64,000 nucleotides of DNA from a bacterium HR28 (GCA_002898255.1 BEIE01000001.1:1323554-1387553); one strand, 5' to 3'. Counted from the stretch's first letter, positions 33,384-43,625 are shown. A program made the numbers and translations. Notes: generated by a model from the letters alone, not told the origin.

Positions 33384-34760
33384 ATGAGTGACGGGGCGCA
33401 GACACGGCGGCCACCGCAAGTGCTCCGCGGGATGCGTGACTTTACCCCGCGGCAGATGCTCTTGCGCCAGCGGGTGATCGACATACTCCGGCGTGTCTTC
33501 GAGCGCTATGGGTTTGATCCGATCGACACGCCGCTCCTGGAATACTATGAGGTGCTCTCGGGAAAGTACGGCGAAGAAGGGGAAAAGCTGCTCTACCGGT
33601 TCGTGGATCATGGTGGACGTGAGGTTGGTCTTCGCTACGATCTCACGGTGCCGCTCGCGCGCTACGTCGCGGTACATCGTTCCGAACTGACTTTACCCTT
33701 CAAACGGTACCATATCGGTCCGGTCTTCCGAGCCGAACGGCCGCAGCGTGGCCGGTATCGCCAGTTCTGGCAATGCGATGTTGACGTCGTTGGCACGCGC
33801 TCGATGCTGGCGGATGCCGAGGTGCTTTCGGTCTGGATTGATGCCCTCTCGGCGCTACGCGTGCCGAATGCCGTAATTCACGTCAACCACCGCCAGCTTT
33901 TGGAAGCGCTTGCCCGCGCGGCAGGCGTGGAGCCAGCGCTTGCTCTGTCGGTCTATCGGGCGATCGATAAGTTGGCGAAGATAGGCGAGGACGGGGTTCG
34001 CGAGGAGTTGATTCGAGCGGGGGTGGAGCCAAAGGCAGCCGAGCGTGTGCTAGAGCTCATTCGTGTGCAGGGGCATCCAGAGACGGTATTCGATACGGTT
34101 CGGCACTTGCTTGCCGAGGATGCCGAAGCACAGCGGGCGCTGGACGAGCTTGCGGAACTGTTTGGGTATCTGGCTGCGTACGGAGCTCCCGAAGGGAGCT
34201 ACATCCTCGATCTCTCCCTGGCACGGGGACTTGACTACTACACTGGGCCGGTTGCCGAGGTCATTGTGCGGGAACCGGCGATTGGATCGCTCGGTGGTGC
34301 TGGTCGCTACGACCGGCTCATCGGCATGTTCCTTGGAGAAGAAATACCGGCGACTGGGGCTTCGCTTGGACTGGAGCGGTTAGTCGAGGTAGTCGACGAA
34401 TATGGGCTGCTGCCAACTCCTGAGACGGTCAGCGAAGTTCTCGTCGTTGCTGTGGAGGAGCAGCAGCGCAGCGAGATTCTGCGTGTGGCGCAGGAACTCC
34501 GGGCGAATGGGATAGACGCTGAGGTCTATCTCGGTGAGCGGGTCGATCTCCGGCGGCAACTCCAGTATGCGAACCGGAAGGGTATCCCGTTCGCCATCAT
34601 TGTTGGTCCGGACGAGCTCGCCGCGGGGGTTGTGACGCTGCGTAACCTGGTTACCGGTGAACAGGAAAGGGTCGCAAGACACGAGATAGTGGCCACGGCG
34701 CTACAACGGTTGGTGACAACTGGACGAAGGCCTGCGCGGGAGAGGACAGGACAAGAATGA
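33384..34760 (+). CDS. hisS: histidyl-tRNA synthetase
   Basis: A 458-residue class II synthetase charging tRNA-His. It begins PQVLRGMRDFTPRQMLLRQRV. Motif 1 is around YGFDPIDTPLLEYYE, motif 2 GPVFRAERPQRGRYRQFWQCDVDVVG, the His-A segment LDLSLARGLDYYTGPVAEVI, and motif 3 ATGASLGLERLVEV. The C-terminal anticodon-binding domain starts EVLVVAVEEQQRSEILRVAQ. The frame is open from 33204, but ATG 33384, 17 bases after moaB and preceded by AGAAGGG, gives the family length. Its stop overlaps the next ATG (ATGA). Confidence 0.96.
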   Translation: MSDGAQTRRPPQVLRGMRDFTPRQMLLRQRVIDILRRVFERYGFDPIDTPLLEYYEVLSGKYGEEGEKLLYRFVDHGGREVGLRYDLTVPLARYVAVHRSELTLPFKRYHIGPVFRAERPQRGRYRQFWQCDVDVVGTRSMLADAEVLSVWIDALSALRVPNAVIHVNHRQLLEALARAAGVEPALALSVYRAIDKLAKIGEDGVREELIRAGVEPKAAERVLELIRVQGHPETVFDTVRHLLAEDAEAQRALDELAELFGYLAAYGAPEGSYILDLSLARGLDYYTGPVAEVIVREPAIGSLGGAGRYDRLIGMFLGEEIPATGASLGLERLVEVVDEYGLLPTPETVSEVLVVAVEEQQRSEILRVAQELRANGIDAEVYLGERVDLRRQLQYANRKGIPFAIIVGPDELAAGVVTLRNLVTGEQERVARHEIVATALQRLVTTGRRPARERTGQE

Positions 34761-35455
34761 CAACACTGACGCCGTACCAGCGCGTGATGGTCGTCGTTGC
34801 ACACCCGGACGACATGGAGTTTGGGGCTGGGGGCACGGTGGCGCGACTGGTACGCGAGGGGAAGGAGGTTGTCCTCGTCCAGTGCACCTCTGGTGACAAG
34901 GGGACGAACCGGCGTGATCTCTCACCAGAGCAATTGGCCCGGCAGCGGGAGGAGGAGGAACAGGAAGCGTGTCGCCGACTTGGCGTACAGCAGGTTGTCT
35001 TTTTACGCTTACCGGATGGTGAACTTGTGCCGGATTTGGCGTTCCGTGAACGGATTGTACGGCAGATCCGTACCTACCGTCCTGACATTGTGATCACACA
35101 CGACCCGTTTCGCCCGTATGCATTGCACCCAGATCACCGAGCGGTAGGGATTACCACAATAGACGCGGTCTATCCCACGGCACGTGATCCTCTGTATTTT
35201 CCGCAGCACCTCGCAGAGGGACTCGAGCCGCATAAGGTGGCGGAGCTTTGGTTGTTTGGTGCCCAATATCCTGATCTCTATGTCGATATCGAAGAGACGA
35301 TGGACCTGAAGCTTGCAGCCCTCACGGCGCACCGCAGCCAGATCAGCGATCCGGTGGAGTTGGCACAGCGTGTACGGGAACGGGCAGCGGAGGTCGGTGC
35401 AGAGCGCGGATTGCGATACGCAGAGGCATTCAAGGTGATCGTGCTGCGCCGGTAG
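34757..35455 (+). CDS. PIG-L/LmbE-family zinc deacetylase
   Basis: A 232-residue N-acetylglucosaminyl-deacetylase-like hydrolase. The zinc motif AHPDD lies at residues 15-19 and the distal HPDHRAVG supplies the third ligand; VITHDPFRPYALHPDHR is typical of the family. Members deacetylate GlcNAc-linked substrates such as bacillithiol or mycothiol intermediates, or other sugars; the substrate here is unknown. It overlaps hisS by four bases and is the last gene of the operon before the moaA promoter. Confidence 0.88.
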   Translation: MTTLTPYQRVMVVVAHPDDMEFGAGGTVARLVREGKEVVLVQCTSGDKGTNRRDLSPEQLARQREEEEQEACRRLGVQQVVFLRLPDGELVPDLAFRERIVRQIRTYRPDIVITHDPFRPYALHPDHRAVGITTIDAVYPTARDPLYFPQHLAEGLEPHKVAELWLFGAQYPDLYVDIEETMDLKLAALTAHRSQISDPVELAQRVRERAAEVGAERGLRYAEAFKVIVLRR

Positions 35456-35480
35456 TATTGGTGAATACGCAACGAACACG

Positions 35481-35509
35481 TTGCGTTTCTCCAAGCAGTC
35501 TGCTATCCT
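35481..35509 (+). promoter_or_regulatory. moaA promoter
   Basis: TTGCGT (35481-35486) and TATCCT (35504-35509) are 17 bases apart, giving a leader of about 65 bases before the moaA ATG. The leader is GC-rich and could fold (GGCGC...GCGCC near 35545-35560). I could not match it to the molybdenum cofactor riboswitch. Confidence 0.6.
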
Positions 35510-35580
35510 GGTGATAGTTGATCAGCGTTGCCGTATGATGGTGGGGCGCGGTCCGGCGCCGCCGAAGGGAGTACAACAGG

Positions 35581-36627
35581 ATGGGTATCCCCATCGTGCA
35601 GCGGATCATGACGGATGAGCGCGCCGTGCCCCGGGCCGGTGAGCGCATCACACGCGATGCGTACGGGCGCCCTATTACCTATCTCCGTATTTCGCTAACG
35701 GACCGCTGTAACCTCCGCTGCGTGTACTGTATGCCTGCTCATGGAATGAAGTTCGCGCCACGGGACGAGCTCCTGACCGACGAGGAACTCTTGACGATCG
35801 TCCGCGCGGCTGCACGCATTGGTTTCAGTCGCCTTCGCCTCACGGGCGGTGAGCCAACGGTTCGGCCCAATCTTGTGGAGCTTGTCCGGGCGATGGCGGC
35901 GATCCCCGGTGTCGAGGATATCTCGATGACGACGAACGGTTTGCTGTTGGAGCGACTTGCGCACGACCTTGCCGCGGCCGGGCTGCGGCGCATCAATATC
36001 AGTTTGGACACGCTGGATCCCGAGCGATACCGCATCATGACGCGTGGTGGTCGTATTGAGAAGGTCTTTGCAGGTATCGCAGCTGCTGAGGCGGCCGGAC
36101 TCTCGCCAATTAAGCTGAACGCGGTGGTCGTTCGTGGTCTCAACGACCACGAGGTGCCGGCACTCGCCGGGTTAACCCTCGAACGGCCGTGGCAAGTACG
36201 TTTCATCGAAGTGATGCCGCTCGAGGGTGTAGTCGAGGTGCACGATACAGGGCTTGTCACCAGTGCCGAGACCCGCGCACGGATTGAGGCGGTGTATGGC
36301 CCGCTCGAGGAGTTAGAGGCGCCGCTGAGCGATCCAGCAAGGGTCTATCGGATCCGGGGAGCTCGCGGGACGATCGGTTTTATCAGCCCGGTCAGTGAAC
36401 CGTTCTGTGCGTTTTGCAATCGGATCCGTCTCACAGCTGACGGCAAGTTGCGGCTGTGCCTGTTGCGGAGTGACGAAGTTGACGTGCGAGAGCTCGTCCG
36501 GCGTGGGGCAAGCGAAGAGGAATTGATCGAGCGGATTCGTGCTGCTGTCTGGCGGAAACCGTGGGGACACGGTCTCCGCGAAGGTGATCGCCGTACAGGT
36601 CGTGGCATGAGTCAAATTGGTGGGTGA
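35581..36627 (+). CDS. moaA: GTP 3',8-cyclase (radical SAM)
   Basis: A 348-residue radical SAM enzyme that converts GTP to cyclic dehydro-GTP in the first step of molybdopterin synthesis. The N-terminal 4Fe-4S motif is LTDRCNLRCVYCMP (Cys-x3-Cys-x2-Cys), followed by RLRLTGGEPTVRPNLVELV. The C-terminal cluster motif is PFCAFCNRIRLTADGKLRLCL. The protein ends in Gly-Gly, which is needed for activity in known MoaA. ATG 35581 is preceded by AAGGGAG. It has its own promoter and is followed by a strong terminator. The partner MoaC is not in the window. Confidence 0.97.
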   Translation: MGIPIVQRIMTDERAVPRAGERITRDAYGRPITYLRISLTDRCNLRCVYCMPAHGMKFAPRDELLTDEELLTIVRAAARIGFSRLRLTGGEPTVRPNLVELVRAMAAIPGVEDISMTTNGLLLERLAHDLAAAGLRRINISLDTLDPERYRIMTRGGRIEKVFAGIAAAEAAGLSPIKLNAVVVRGLNDHEVPALAGLTLERPWQVRFIEVMPLEGVVEVHDTGLVTSAETRARIEAVYGPLEELEAPLSDPARVYRIRGARGTIGFISPVSEPFCAFCNRIRLTADGKLRLCLLRSDEVDVRELVRRGASEEELIERIRAAVWRKPWGHGLREGDRRTGRGMSQIGG

Positions 36628-36660
36628 GGCGAAACTGTTTTGAAGATTGAAGAGATGTGT

Positions 36661-36698
36661 CGCGGGGGACGCGGATCGCGTCCCCCGCGAGGGTTTTT
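36661..36698 (+). terminator. moaA terminator
   Basis: CGCGGGGGACGCG (36661-36673) pairs perfectly with CGCGTCCCCCGCG (36677-36689) around a GAT triloop, followed by AGGGTTTTT. On the minus strand, where the chemoreceptor gene ends nearby, the stem is the same but no U-run follows. Confidence 0.9.
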
Positions 36699-36711
36699 CA
36701 CCGGGATGCTC

Positions 36712-38751
36712 TCATTCGTGAGAGCGCCCATTCGCGCGTAGAGCGCCGACGAGGCCACCCTTCGAGAGTGGATGACTTTCCTGCCGAGAGCGACCGTTGC
36801 TGCCCGCGTGAACCGGCTCGGTGACCGCAGGGTTGCCAGCCAGGCGGCCGTCTGCTTGACTCCCCTCGATCGTGTACTGCGGCTGTTTTCCGAGGGTGAA
36901 GTTCGCGATGAGGGAGCGGAGGCGCGCTGCGTACCGCCCGACGATCTGCGCTTGTGTGCTGACTGCCTCAATTGCTTGCGCGGCGGCGTCGACTTGCGCG
37001 GTGGCGAGTTCTGCGCTGCGTTGCTGGTTGCCGACCACACGGTCGATCGCTTTCACCGCATCGGTGACCTGAGCGGCTTGTGCGGCCATCTCTTCTGCAG
37101 CTGTCGCGTTCTGCTCGATGACCGCACTGATGTCGCGCAGAGCTGCCACGACTCGTTCGCTTGCCTGTGCCATTTGTCGCGCGGCAGCAGAGATTGCACT
37201 GACCTTCTCGCTTGTGCGCTCCACTGCGTCGAGAATTGCTTGCAGGGCTTGTCCGGCCTGGTCGGCGCGGTCGGTACCGCTGGTAACCCGTTCGGCGCCG
37301 GTGCGCATTGCGGCAACCGCTTGCTCGGTGGCCGTGCGCACCTGATCGATGAGTGCGGCAATATCCTGCGTTTCTCGCCGGCTGCGTTCTGCGAGTTTCC
37401 GCACCTCGTCGGCGACGACGGCGAAGCCTCGCCCGTGTTCCCCTGCTCGTGCCGCCTCGATCGCCGCGTTCAATGCGAGGAGGTTCGTCTGCTCAGCAAG
37501 GTTGTCAATCGTCTCGACGACGGCGCTGATCTGTTGCCCAAGTTCACCAAGTTTCGCGACCCGTTCCGCCGCGGCGAGCACGACGTTCCGAATCTCGAGC
37601 ATGGCATTGACAGTGTGTCGCACGGCATCAGCACCTGCATCAGCTGACTGCCGGGTGTTCATCGTTGCTTCTTCGACCGCGCTCGTGTCAGCAAGGACGC
37701 GCTGGACATGGGCAACGAGCTCGTTTGCGGCGGCATTGATCCGCTCAAGGCTGCGTGCTTGTGCGCTGGCCCCCGCCGCGACGGACTGAACGACTTGCTG
37801 GAGCTGTTCCATTGAGTTTCTGGCTGTCGTCGCGGCGCGTGTGACTTCGGCCGTTCCTTGGCCCACATCTGCCATGCTCGTGCTTACTTCACGCATTGCG
37901 TCGGCAGACTCGGTCGCAGCCCTGTCCATTTGCTCCATCGCACCAGTAAGACCGTCGGCGGCTTGCTGGATATCAGCGACCATCGTTCGCAGTTGGTTGA
38001 CCATGGCATCGAGTTCGTGGGCGGCACTCCCGAGCTGGTGTTGGACGGCATTGAACGATTCCACCATGCAGCCGATTTCGTCCTGCCAGCTGACGCGAAC
38101 GTCGTCGCTCGAGAACTGCACCGACTGCGTCAGGTCGCCTGCGGCAATGCGCCGCAGTGCGCTAGCGAAAGCCGGAACTTGCTCGGCAGCCAGACGACGC
38201 GCTGCGTGTGCCACCGCCAGAGCACTGGAGCGGATGCGCTGCGCAATCAGGATACCGACGGCTGTTTGCAAGACGACAAAAAACGCATGGATGAACGTGA
38301 TCGTCCAAGATGGGCCATCCTTGTACACACTGTAGGGAAAGAAGATGTTGAACAAAACGTGGTGAATAGCAATTAGACCTGCCGCAAGTACGATCGGGAA
38401 CCAATCATAGTAGATGATGAGGAAAGCTAAGGCCACGAAAATCTGGAAGTGCATTTCGATCAAGCCTCCGGAGAGGTGAATTAAGAGTGCCGCGTAGGCC
38501 ATGAGAAGAGCTGCAACAAGGAGACGGTAGTACCGAGAGCCAGCGAGCAGCGGATAGGCCGCGGTCGCGATGGCACTCAGGATTGTTGCTCCAGCGAGAG
38601 CTTGCCATAACGGGTGTTTGGCGAAGAGCAGGGTGACCGCAAGAGCGGCAACAGCGTGACCCCACAGCACCCAGAGACTGATCCGGTCACGCGACCGGTC
38701 TGCGACCTGCAGCGATACGCCTGCGTTGCTCACCTGATCCCCCCTCGTCAC
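36712..38751 (-). CDS. methyl-accepting chemotaxis protein with six-TM sensor region
   Basis: A 679-residue chemoreceptor. Residues about 22-190 form six transmembrane helices with almost no periplasmic domain. The loop-helix segment [20 protein letters not shown] and IAIHHVLFN carries conserved-looking His residues. A HAMP-like linker follows ([12 protein letters not shown]). The cytoplasmic helices contain the signalling tip [40 protein letters not shown]. The C-terminus is a low-complexity polar tail without the NWETF-type CheR pentapeptide. No other chemotaxis or flagellar gene is present. The input is unknown; an intramembrane ligand or energy signal is plausible. Confidence 0.92.
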   Translation of the reverse strand: MTRGDQVSNAGVSLQVADRSRDRISLWVLWGHAVAALAVTLLFAKHPLWQALAGATILSAIATAAYPLLAGSRYYRLLVAALLMAYAALLIHLSGGLIEMHFQIFVALAFLIIYYDWFPIVLAAGLIAIHHVLFNIFFPYSVYKDGPSWTITFIHAFFVVLQTAVGILIAQRIRSSALAVAHAARRLAAEQVPAFASALRRIAAGDLTQSVQFSSDDVRVSWQDEIGCMVESFNAVQHQLGSAAHELDAMVNQLRTMVADIQQAADGLTGAMEQMDRAATESADAMREVSTSMADVGQGTAEVTRAATTARNSMEQLQQVVQSVAAGASAQARSLERINAAANELVAHVQRVLADTSAVEEATMNTRQSADAGADAVRHTVNAMLEIRNVVLAAAERVAKLGELGQQISAVVETIDNLAEQTNLLALNAAIEAARAGEHGRGFAVVADEVRKLAERSRRETQDIAALIDQVRTATEQAVAAMRTGAERVTSGTDRADQAGQALQAILDAVERTSEKVSAISAAARQMAQASERVVAALRDISAVIEQNATAAEEMAAQAAQVTDAVKAIDRVVGNQQRSAELATAQVDAAAQAIEAVSTQAQIVGRYAARLRSLIANFTLGKQPQYTIEGSQADGRLAGNPAVTEPVHAGSNGRSRQESHPLSKGGLVGALRANGRSHE

Positions 38752-38954
38752 AACGGCTCCGACATCCCCTGGGTGGAGATATCGGCAGCGTCAGTGCGAT
38801 TCTGAAGCCAGGGAAAGACAGGGGGTGCGCGACGTGTGTCTTGGCGTCGCTCCTGGAGAAAAGGCAAGGAAGATCGAAGAGAAATCCCGCGCAATCCTGT
38901 ACAGGCTCGACGCCTTACAAGGGCGCCCGGTAGGGGGAACTCCCTCGAGACAAT

Positions 38955-39275
38955 TTAGGCTTGACTAAGCCAAGTCCTCCCATAGTCCCGCATCGCGCGA
39001 ATGAGTGGCAACAGTGCGCGACCACGCGGGGTCAGTGCATAGCGTGTCCGAACGCCGTTGTTTTCCAGACGTTGGATAAGTCCAGCTGCCTCCAGTTGCT
39101 TGAGACGAGTCGAGAGGGTCTTGGGGCTAATCCCTTGAATGGAGCGCTCAAGTTCGCTGAACCGCGAAAGGCCGCGAGCGAGATCACGGACAATCAACGG
39201 CGTCCAGCGGTCGCAGAGGATCGCAGCGGTCTGTGCCAACGGGCAACGCTCTGGTGGTAGGGGAACCGACTGCAT
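38955..39275 (-). CDS. HxlR-family transcriptional regulator
   Basis: A 106-residue winged helix-turn-helix regulator of the HxlR/MarR-like type. The N-terminal Cys in PPERCPLAQTAAILCDRWTPLIVRDLARG is in the position where some HxlR proteins sense oxidants or aldehydes. FSELERSIQGISPKTLSTRLKQLEAAGLIQR is the DNA-reading helix and wing, and RYALTPRGRALLPLI completes the domain. It is divergent from the ligase-like gene and lies 203 bases upstream of the chemoreceptor gene on the same strand. Its target is not known; either neighbour is a candidate. Confidence 0.9.
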   Translation of the reverse strand: MQSVPLPPERCPLAQTAAILCDRWTPLIVRDLARGLSRFSELERSIQGISPKTLSTRLKQLEAAGLIQRLENNGVRTRYALTPRGRALLPLIRAMRDYGRTWLSQA

Positions 39276-39498
39276 GGGGACTCACCTCCATCCTGCCACG
39301 CGGTATGCTCGACTGGGCCTTACGGCAGTTGGTCGTCCGCCTGCGGTTGCGAGGGTAGCATCGGAAGATCGGTGGAACAAGTGGGACGATTGGGTGCCTG
39401 AACAGGAATCGTTTTGTGGCAGGACTGGCAGGATGGCGACAAGTGAGGATGCCCGATCGATCGTGGCCAGATATTTTCCCGTCGTGGAGTAACGACCA

Positions 39499-40983
39499 AT
39501 GAGGGACTCGGCGGGCGAGCACCGGTTGCCAGTCTGGCCGCATGCGACAATCTATGGCCTGCCGCCCGGCCTAACGAGCGCAGCAGGCGTGGCTGTTGCA
39601 CTTCTCGGTGCGGTGACTCTGGCGACGATCACCGTACGGTTCGGTCCAATCCCAGCAACGGCGGCACTTGGCGCCTTAGTGGTCGCGGCAGCGATAGCCT
39701 TTGACGTCCGGGCCGGACTCTGGGTCGTGCTCGCTGTTGCTGCGTTGCTCCCGTACGCCGTCATTCCGGTGAAAGTTGTCATTACTCCTCCGATTCTGGA
39801 GCTCGCCGGGCTCGGTGTGCTTGGCGTTTGGCTTCTCCAGCTTTTCTTGCGCCGGGACGTTGTTATCCCGCCACATCCCGTCTTGCTTGGTCTGATTGTC
39901 TTCCTCGCAGTCACGCTGTTCGCATTCGTGCTTGGTATCGGACGCGGCTACACAACCCAAACGTATCATGACTACACCAAGTTCCTTGTCAGCTCGAGTC
40001 TTTTCTTCGTTGCGTGGTCGTCGCTTAGAACCCTTCACGATTTTCGTTGGATGACGGTCATATTCCTCGGGGTGACGAGCACTGCCGCACTCCTTGGGCT
40101 CGCACTCTATGCGGGCGGGCCAGCTTTCACACTGGCCGTGCTGGCACGACTCGTGCCTTACGGTTATCCGGCCTCGCGCATAGTGCGCTTCATCGAGGAT
40201 GATCCGACGAAGCCGATGCGACTCACCAGCACAAGTGTTGACCCGAACTCGTTCGCGGGACTGCTTGCACTCGCGTTCGTGGTCGGCGTCGCGCAATTCG
40301 TGGCGCGTCGACCAGTGGTGCCGCGTTGGTTGGCGGCGGGGGCGAGTGTAGTGTCTGGGTTGGCCTTGCTCCTGACCTATTCTCGAGCGGGGTGGTTGGG
40401 TGCGGCATTCGGAGTAGGAGTCGTCGCGATTGTCCGTTATCGATGGCTACTTCTCCCCGGGGGAATGGGTTTGGTGGGGGCGATCGCCTTCGGGATTGGC
40501 GAGGGCTTCTTCCAAAGACTCTGGCAAGGCTTCACGCTACAAGATCGGGCGACACAGATGCGTTTGGAGGAGTACCGGACTGCGCTGGCGATCCTGCGCG
40601 AGTATCCAGCGTTTGGTGTCGGATTTGGGCAGGCACCGACGGTAGAACTTTGGACAGGCGTTTCGAGCATCTACCTCCTTGTGGCTGAGCGGATGGGATT
40701 ACTCGGCCTTGGCACTTTTCTGCTGGTCGTCATCGGAATACTGGGCATCGGGTGGCGAGCGCTGCGGCAGGCGGGATGGGACGAGCGGAGTGACCTCCTC
40801 TTGGCCTGGCTCGGCGCACAGGGAGCGGCGTTGCTTATTGGGCTCTTCGATCACTATTACGTGAACATCAGTTTTCCCCATATGGTTGCGATCTTCTGGT
40901 TCACGCACGTGATGGTCTTGGGGCTCGCCGTGCGAGCCCCGGGAAGCGTTCGGGAGGGTAAAAGTGGCACAGGAGAGGGCTGA
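39499..40983 (+). CDS. O-antigen ligase/polymerase-like (Wzy/WaaL family) membrane protein
   Basis: A 494-residue protein with about 11-12 transmembrane helices. The central extracytoplasmic region and the Wzy_C-type segment LLTYSRAGWLGAAFGVG, then EYRTALAILREYPAFGVGFGQ, match the O-antigen ligase superfamily, which transfers or polymerises polyprenyl-linked glycans at the outer face of the membrane. The organism group is not known for lipopolysaccharide, so the product may be another surface glycan. It overlaps the aminotransferase start by 20 bases. No glycosyltransferases are adjacent, which is unusual for such a gene. Confidence 0.78.
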   Translation: MRDSAGEHRLPVWPHATIYGLPPGLTSAAGVAVALLGAVTLATITVRFGPIPATAALGALVVAAAIAFDVRAGLWVVLAVAALLPYAVIPVKVVITPPILELAGLGVLGVWLLQLFLRRDVVIPPHPVLLGLIVFLAVTLFAFVLGIGRGYTTQTYHDYTKFLVSSSLFFVAWSSLRTLHDFRWMTVIFLGVTSTAALLGLALYAGGPAFTLAVLARLVPYGYPASRIVRFIEDDPTKPMRLTSTSVDPNSFAGLLALAFVVGVAQFVARRPVVPRWLAAGASVVSGLALLLTYSRAGWLGAAFGVGVVAIVRYRWLLLPGGMGLVGAIAFGIGEGFFQRLWQGFTLQDRATQMRLEEYRTALAILREYPAFGVGFGQAPTVELWTGVSSIYLLVAERMGLLGLGTFLLVVIGILGIGWRALRQAGWDERSDLLLAWLGAQGAALLIGLFDHYYVNISFPHMVAIFWFTHVMVLGLAVRAPGSVREGKSGTGEG

Positions 40984-42091
40984 TCGCGAGCTGACGATAC
41001 GGAATCTGCGGATCGCAGGGCCGACCCCACTACCACCAGAGGTGGTCGCTGCGATGCAGCGACCCATGGTTCCGCATCGTGGCGTGTGGTTCCGAGGTTT
41101 CGTGAAAGCACTCCTGGGGCGCCTCCGTGTCTTGCATCGGACAGATGGAGAAGTCTTTGTCCTGCCTGGTACGGGGTCGGCAGGCTGGGAAATCGCCATC
41201 GTCAACCTATTAGTGCCCGGAGATCGCGTTCTCCTCTTGGTCAACGGCGATTTTGGTGAGCGTTGGTGGCGGGTCGCGGAACGATATGGGGTAGAACTGA
41301 TTGTTCGCCAGATTCCGTATGGGCGGGCGTTCAGAGCTGAGCAGGTGGCGCGCTGGTTGGAGGAGTGCCCTGGAGTACGCGCGGTATTTGTCGTTTATAA
41401 TGAGACATCGACCGGGGTAACAAATCCTCTGCCGGAAATCTCAGCTGTGGTGCGCAGTGCCGGAGCACTGCTCGCTGTTGATGGTGTGAGTGCGGTGGGC
41501 GGACTGCCGCTGGAGATGGATGCCTGGGGGATCGATCTCATCTTCAGTGGGTCACAGAAAGCATGGATGTGCCCACCGGGGCTCGTGATTGTGGGTGTTG
41601 GGTCGCGGGCCTGGGAGGCTGTTGAACGGGCCGGCTATCCGCGGGCGTTTTGGGACCTTCGAGAGTACCGGGCGGCGGCACGCAGCGGCGACCTCCCGTC
41701 GACGGCACCGATCAGCCTCCTTTACGCGCTCGATGCGGCAGTTGGGTTGATCGAGGCAGAGGGGCTCGAGAACGTATGGAAGCGGCACCAGGAACTGGCG
41801 GCTTGGTTCCGTACAGCAACGCAGGAGCTTGGTCTCCGCTGCTTTGCCGAACCAGGCTACGAGAGCGCGACAGTCACAGCGCTCGAACCGCCGCCAGGAA
41901 TTCCTGCCGATGAGCTGGTGGCCCGGTTAGAGGAGCAGCACGGAATCGCGGTGAACGGGGGACAGGGACGCCTGAAAGGGAAGATCCTCCGCGTGGGGCA
42001 TATGGGTTGGGTGCAGCGCAGTGATCTCGAGGACGTTGTCCAGGCACTGGCTCGAGAACTCCAGGGAAGTGTGTCGTGGAAGGGTGTCTGA
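40964..42091 (+). CDS. class V PLP-dependent aminotransferase
   Basis: A 375-residue fold-type I aminotransferase of the alanine-glyoxylate/serine-pyruvate type. It opens with RIAGPTPLPPEVVAAMQRP. LPGTGSAGWEIAIVNLL forms the phosphate site, VYNETSTGVTNPL and LLAVDGVSAVGGLPLEMDAWG bring the PLP Asp, and the Schiff-base Lys is in IFSGSQKAWMCPPGL. GTG 40964 lies within the 3' end of the ligase-like gene with GGGAGGG upstream. Serine-glyoxylate, alanine-glyoxylate or phosphonate substrates are all possible. A 2-glycerate kinase at 50577 could serve the same C2/C3 pathway (inference). Confidence 0.85.
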   Translation: MAQERADRELTIRNLRIAGPTPLPPEVVAAMQRPMVPHRGVWFRGFVKALLGRLRVLHRTDGEVFVLPGTGSAGWEIAIVNLLVPGDRVLLLVNGDFGERWWRVAERYGVELIVRQIPYGRAFRAEQVARWLEECPGVRAVFVVYNETSTGVTNPLPEISAVVRSAGALLAVDGVSAVGGLPLEMDAWGIDLIFSGSQKAWMCPPGLVIVGVGSRAWEAVERAGYPRAFWDLREYRAAARSGDLPSTAPISLLYALDAAVGLIEAEGLENVWKRHQELAAWFRTATQELGLRCFAEPGYESATVTALEPPPGIPADELVARLEEQHGIAVNGGQGRLKGKILRVGHMGWVQRSDLEDVVQALARELQGSVSWKGV

Positions 42092-42194
42092 GGCGATCGT
42101 GCTGGTTGGAGTGCTCGGATTCGCATCAGAGGAATGTGGCCGTGGGACTGCGGGGCTTTTGGAGAGGGCAGTGACAGTCGATGCCCGTCGGTGC

Positions 42195-42223
42195 TTGTCG
42201 GAGAGTGAAGGACTGGCTATACT
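42195..42223 (+). promoter_or_regulatory. rpsA promoter
   Basis: TTGTCG (42195-42200) and TATACT (42218-42223) are separated by 17 bases. Transcription would begin near 42230, about 70 bases before the ATG. Confidence 0.75.
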
Positions 42224-42299
42224 AACGGCGGTGTCTCGCTAACCGACGGCTCGAACGAGACCGGAGGGTTGGCAAAACTACGACACTCGAGGAAGGTTC

Positions 42300-43625
42300 A
42301 TGGTGGGGCAGCAGATCGACGAGGCGCATTTCGGTCGGCAGGGGCTCGGGAGCGTCCCGGTGATGGATGATGCCGAGTTGTTCCGGCGACTTTTAGATGA
42401 CCCGAGCCACGATTACCGACTGTTCCGGTACGGTGACGTGGTCGAGGGTGAGGTGATGTACGTCGGCCGGGATGAGATCCTGGTCGATATCGGTGGCAAG
42501 TGCGAAGGGGTCGTTCCCAGCCGGGAGTTTCAAACGTTGACGCCTGAGGAATTGGGGCGTCTACGTCCGGGTGATCGCATTTTGGTGTTTGTTCTGCAGC
42601 CCGAAGATCAGGCCGGCCAAGCAGTGCTCTCGATCGATCGGGCACGCCAGGAGAAGACGTGGCGGCGCCTGCAGGAGATCTTCGAGGCCGGTGGAGTCAT
42701 CGAGGCAGAGGTGGTGAACTACAACAAGGGTGGTCTCCTCGTTAACCTCGATGGCATCCGCGGCTTTGTGCCGGCGTCGCAGGTGGTGGCCATCCGCGGC
42801 GGTGACGAGGTGAGCAAGCAGGCTGACATGGCGCGGATGGTCGGGCAGCGCCTGAAGTTGAAGATCATCGAGATCAATCGTCACCGGAATCGGCTGATCC
42901 TCTCGGAGCGGCAAGCTGTTCAGGAGCAGCGTGATGCGATGAAGGCGCAGCTTATCGAGACGCTGCGAGAGGGTGAGACGCGGCGAGGCCGTGTCACGAG
43001 CATTGCCGATTTCGGTGCGTTTGTGGACATCGGTGGGGCAGATGGCCTCGTTCACCTTTCGGAGATTTCCTGGACGCGTGTTAAGCACCCCAGCGAGGTC
43101 TTGCGTGTTGGTGACGAAGTTGACGTGATGGTGCTCTCGGTCAACCCAGAACAGCGGAAGATTGCGCTGTCCATTCGCCGAACGCAGCCTGAGCCCTGGA
43201 TGCAGGTAGCGAGCCAGTTCCAGGTTGGGCAGCTCGTGCGTGGCACAATTACCCAGCTCGCAAGCTTTGGGGCTTTCGCGCGTCTCCAGGAGGGAGTTGA
43301 GGGGCTCATTCATGTCTCGGAGCTGGCTGGCTGGCGGGTGGAGCATCCCAATGAGGTGCTCCAAGAGGGTGACGAGGTCATTGTCAAGGTGATTCGCATA
43401 GACCCGGCCAGGAGGCGCATCGGGCTTAGTCTCAGGCGCGCGCTTGAGGTTGCAGATGAGGAACTCGAGGCGGTGCTGGGGCCCGAGGCGGTTGCGATCA
43501 AGCAGCAGCTCTTGGCGCGGGGTATTACACCGTATGCCCCCGAGGGCGAGGAGCCTGTCGAGGCGGATGTCGACATCGAGCCGGAGGACGAAGAACCACC
43601 GGCCGAACATGGTGGAGACGCCTAA
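42300..43625 (+). CDS. rpsA: 30S ribosomal protein S1
   Basis: A 441-residue protein with four S1 RNA-binding repeats at about 42-115, 125-195, 212-280 and 297-370. Typical motifs are [47 protein letters not shown] and [25 protein letters not shown]. Four domains is the short form seen outside Proteobacteria, which have six. The C-terminal tail is highly acidic ([17 protein letters not shown]). S1 helps load mRNA on the 30S subunit. ATG 42300 is preceded by GAGGAAGG. It is a single-gene unit with its own promoter and terminator hairpin. Confidence 0.93.
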   Translation: MVGQQIDEAHFGRQGLGSVPVMDDAELFRRLLDDPSHDYRLFRYGDVVEGEVMYVGRDEILVDIGGKCEGVVPSREFQTLTPEELGRLRPGDRILVFVLQPEDQAGQAVLSIDRARQEKTWRRLQEIFEAGGVIEAEVVNYNKGGLLVNLDGIRGFVPASQVVAIRGGDEVSKQADMARMVGQRLKLKIIEINRHRNRLILSERQAVQEQRDAMKAQLIETLREGETRRGRVTSIADFGAFVDIGGADGLVHLSEISWTRVKHPSEVLRVGDEVDVMVLSVNPEQRKIALSIRRTQPEPWMQVASQFQVGQLVRGTITQLASFGAFARLQEGVEGLIHVSELAGWRVEHPNEVLQEGDEVIVKVIRIDPARRRIGLSLRRALEVADEELEAVLGPEAVAIKQQLLARGITPYAPEGEEPVEADVDIEPEDEEPPAEHGGDA

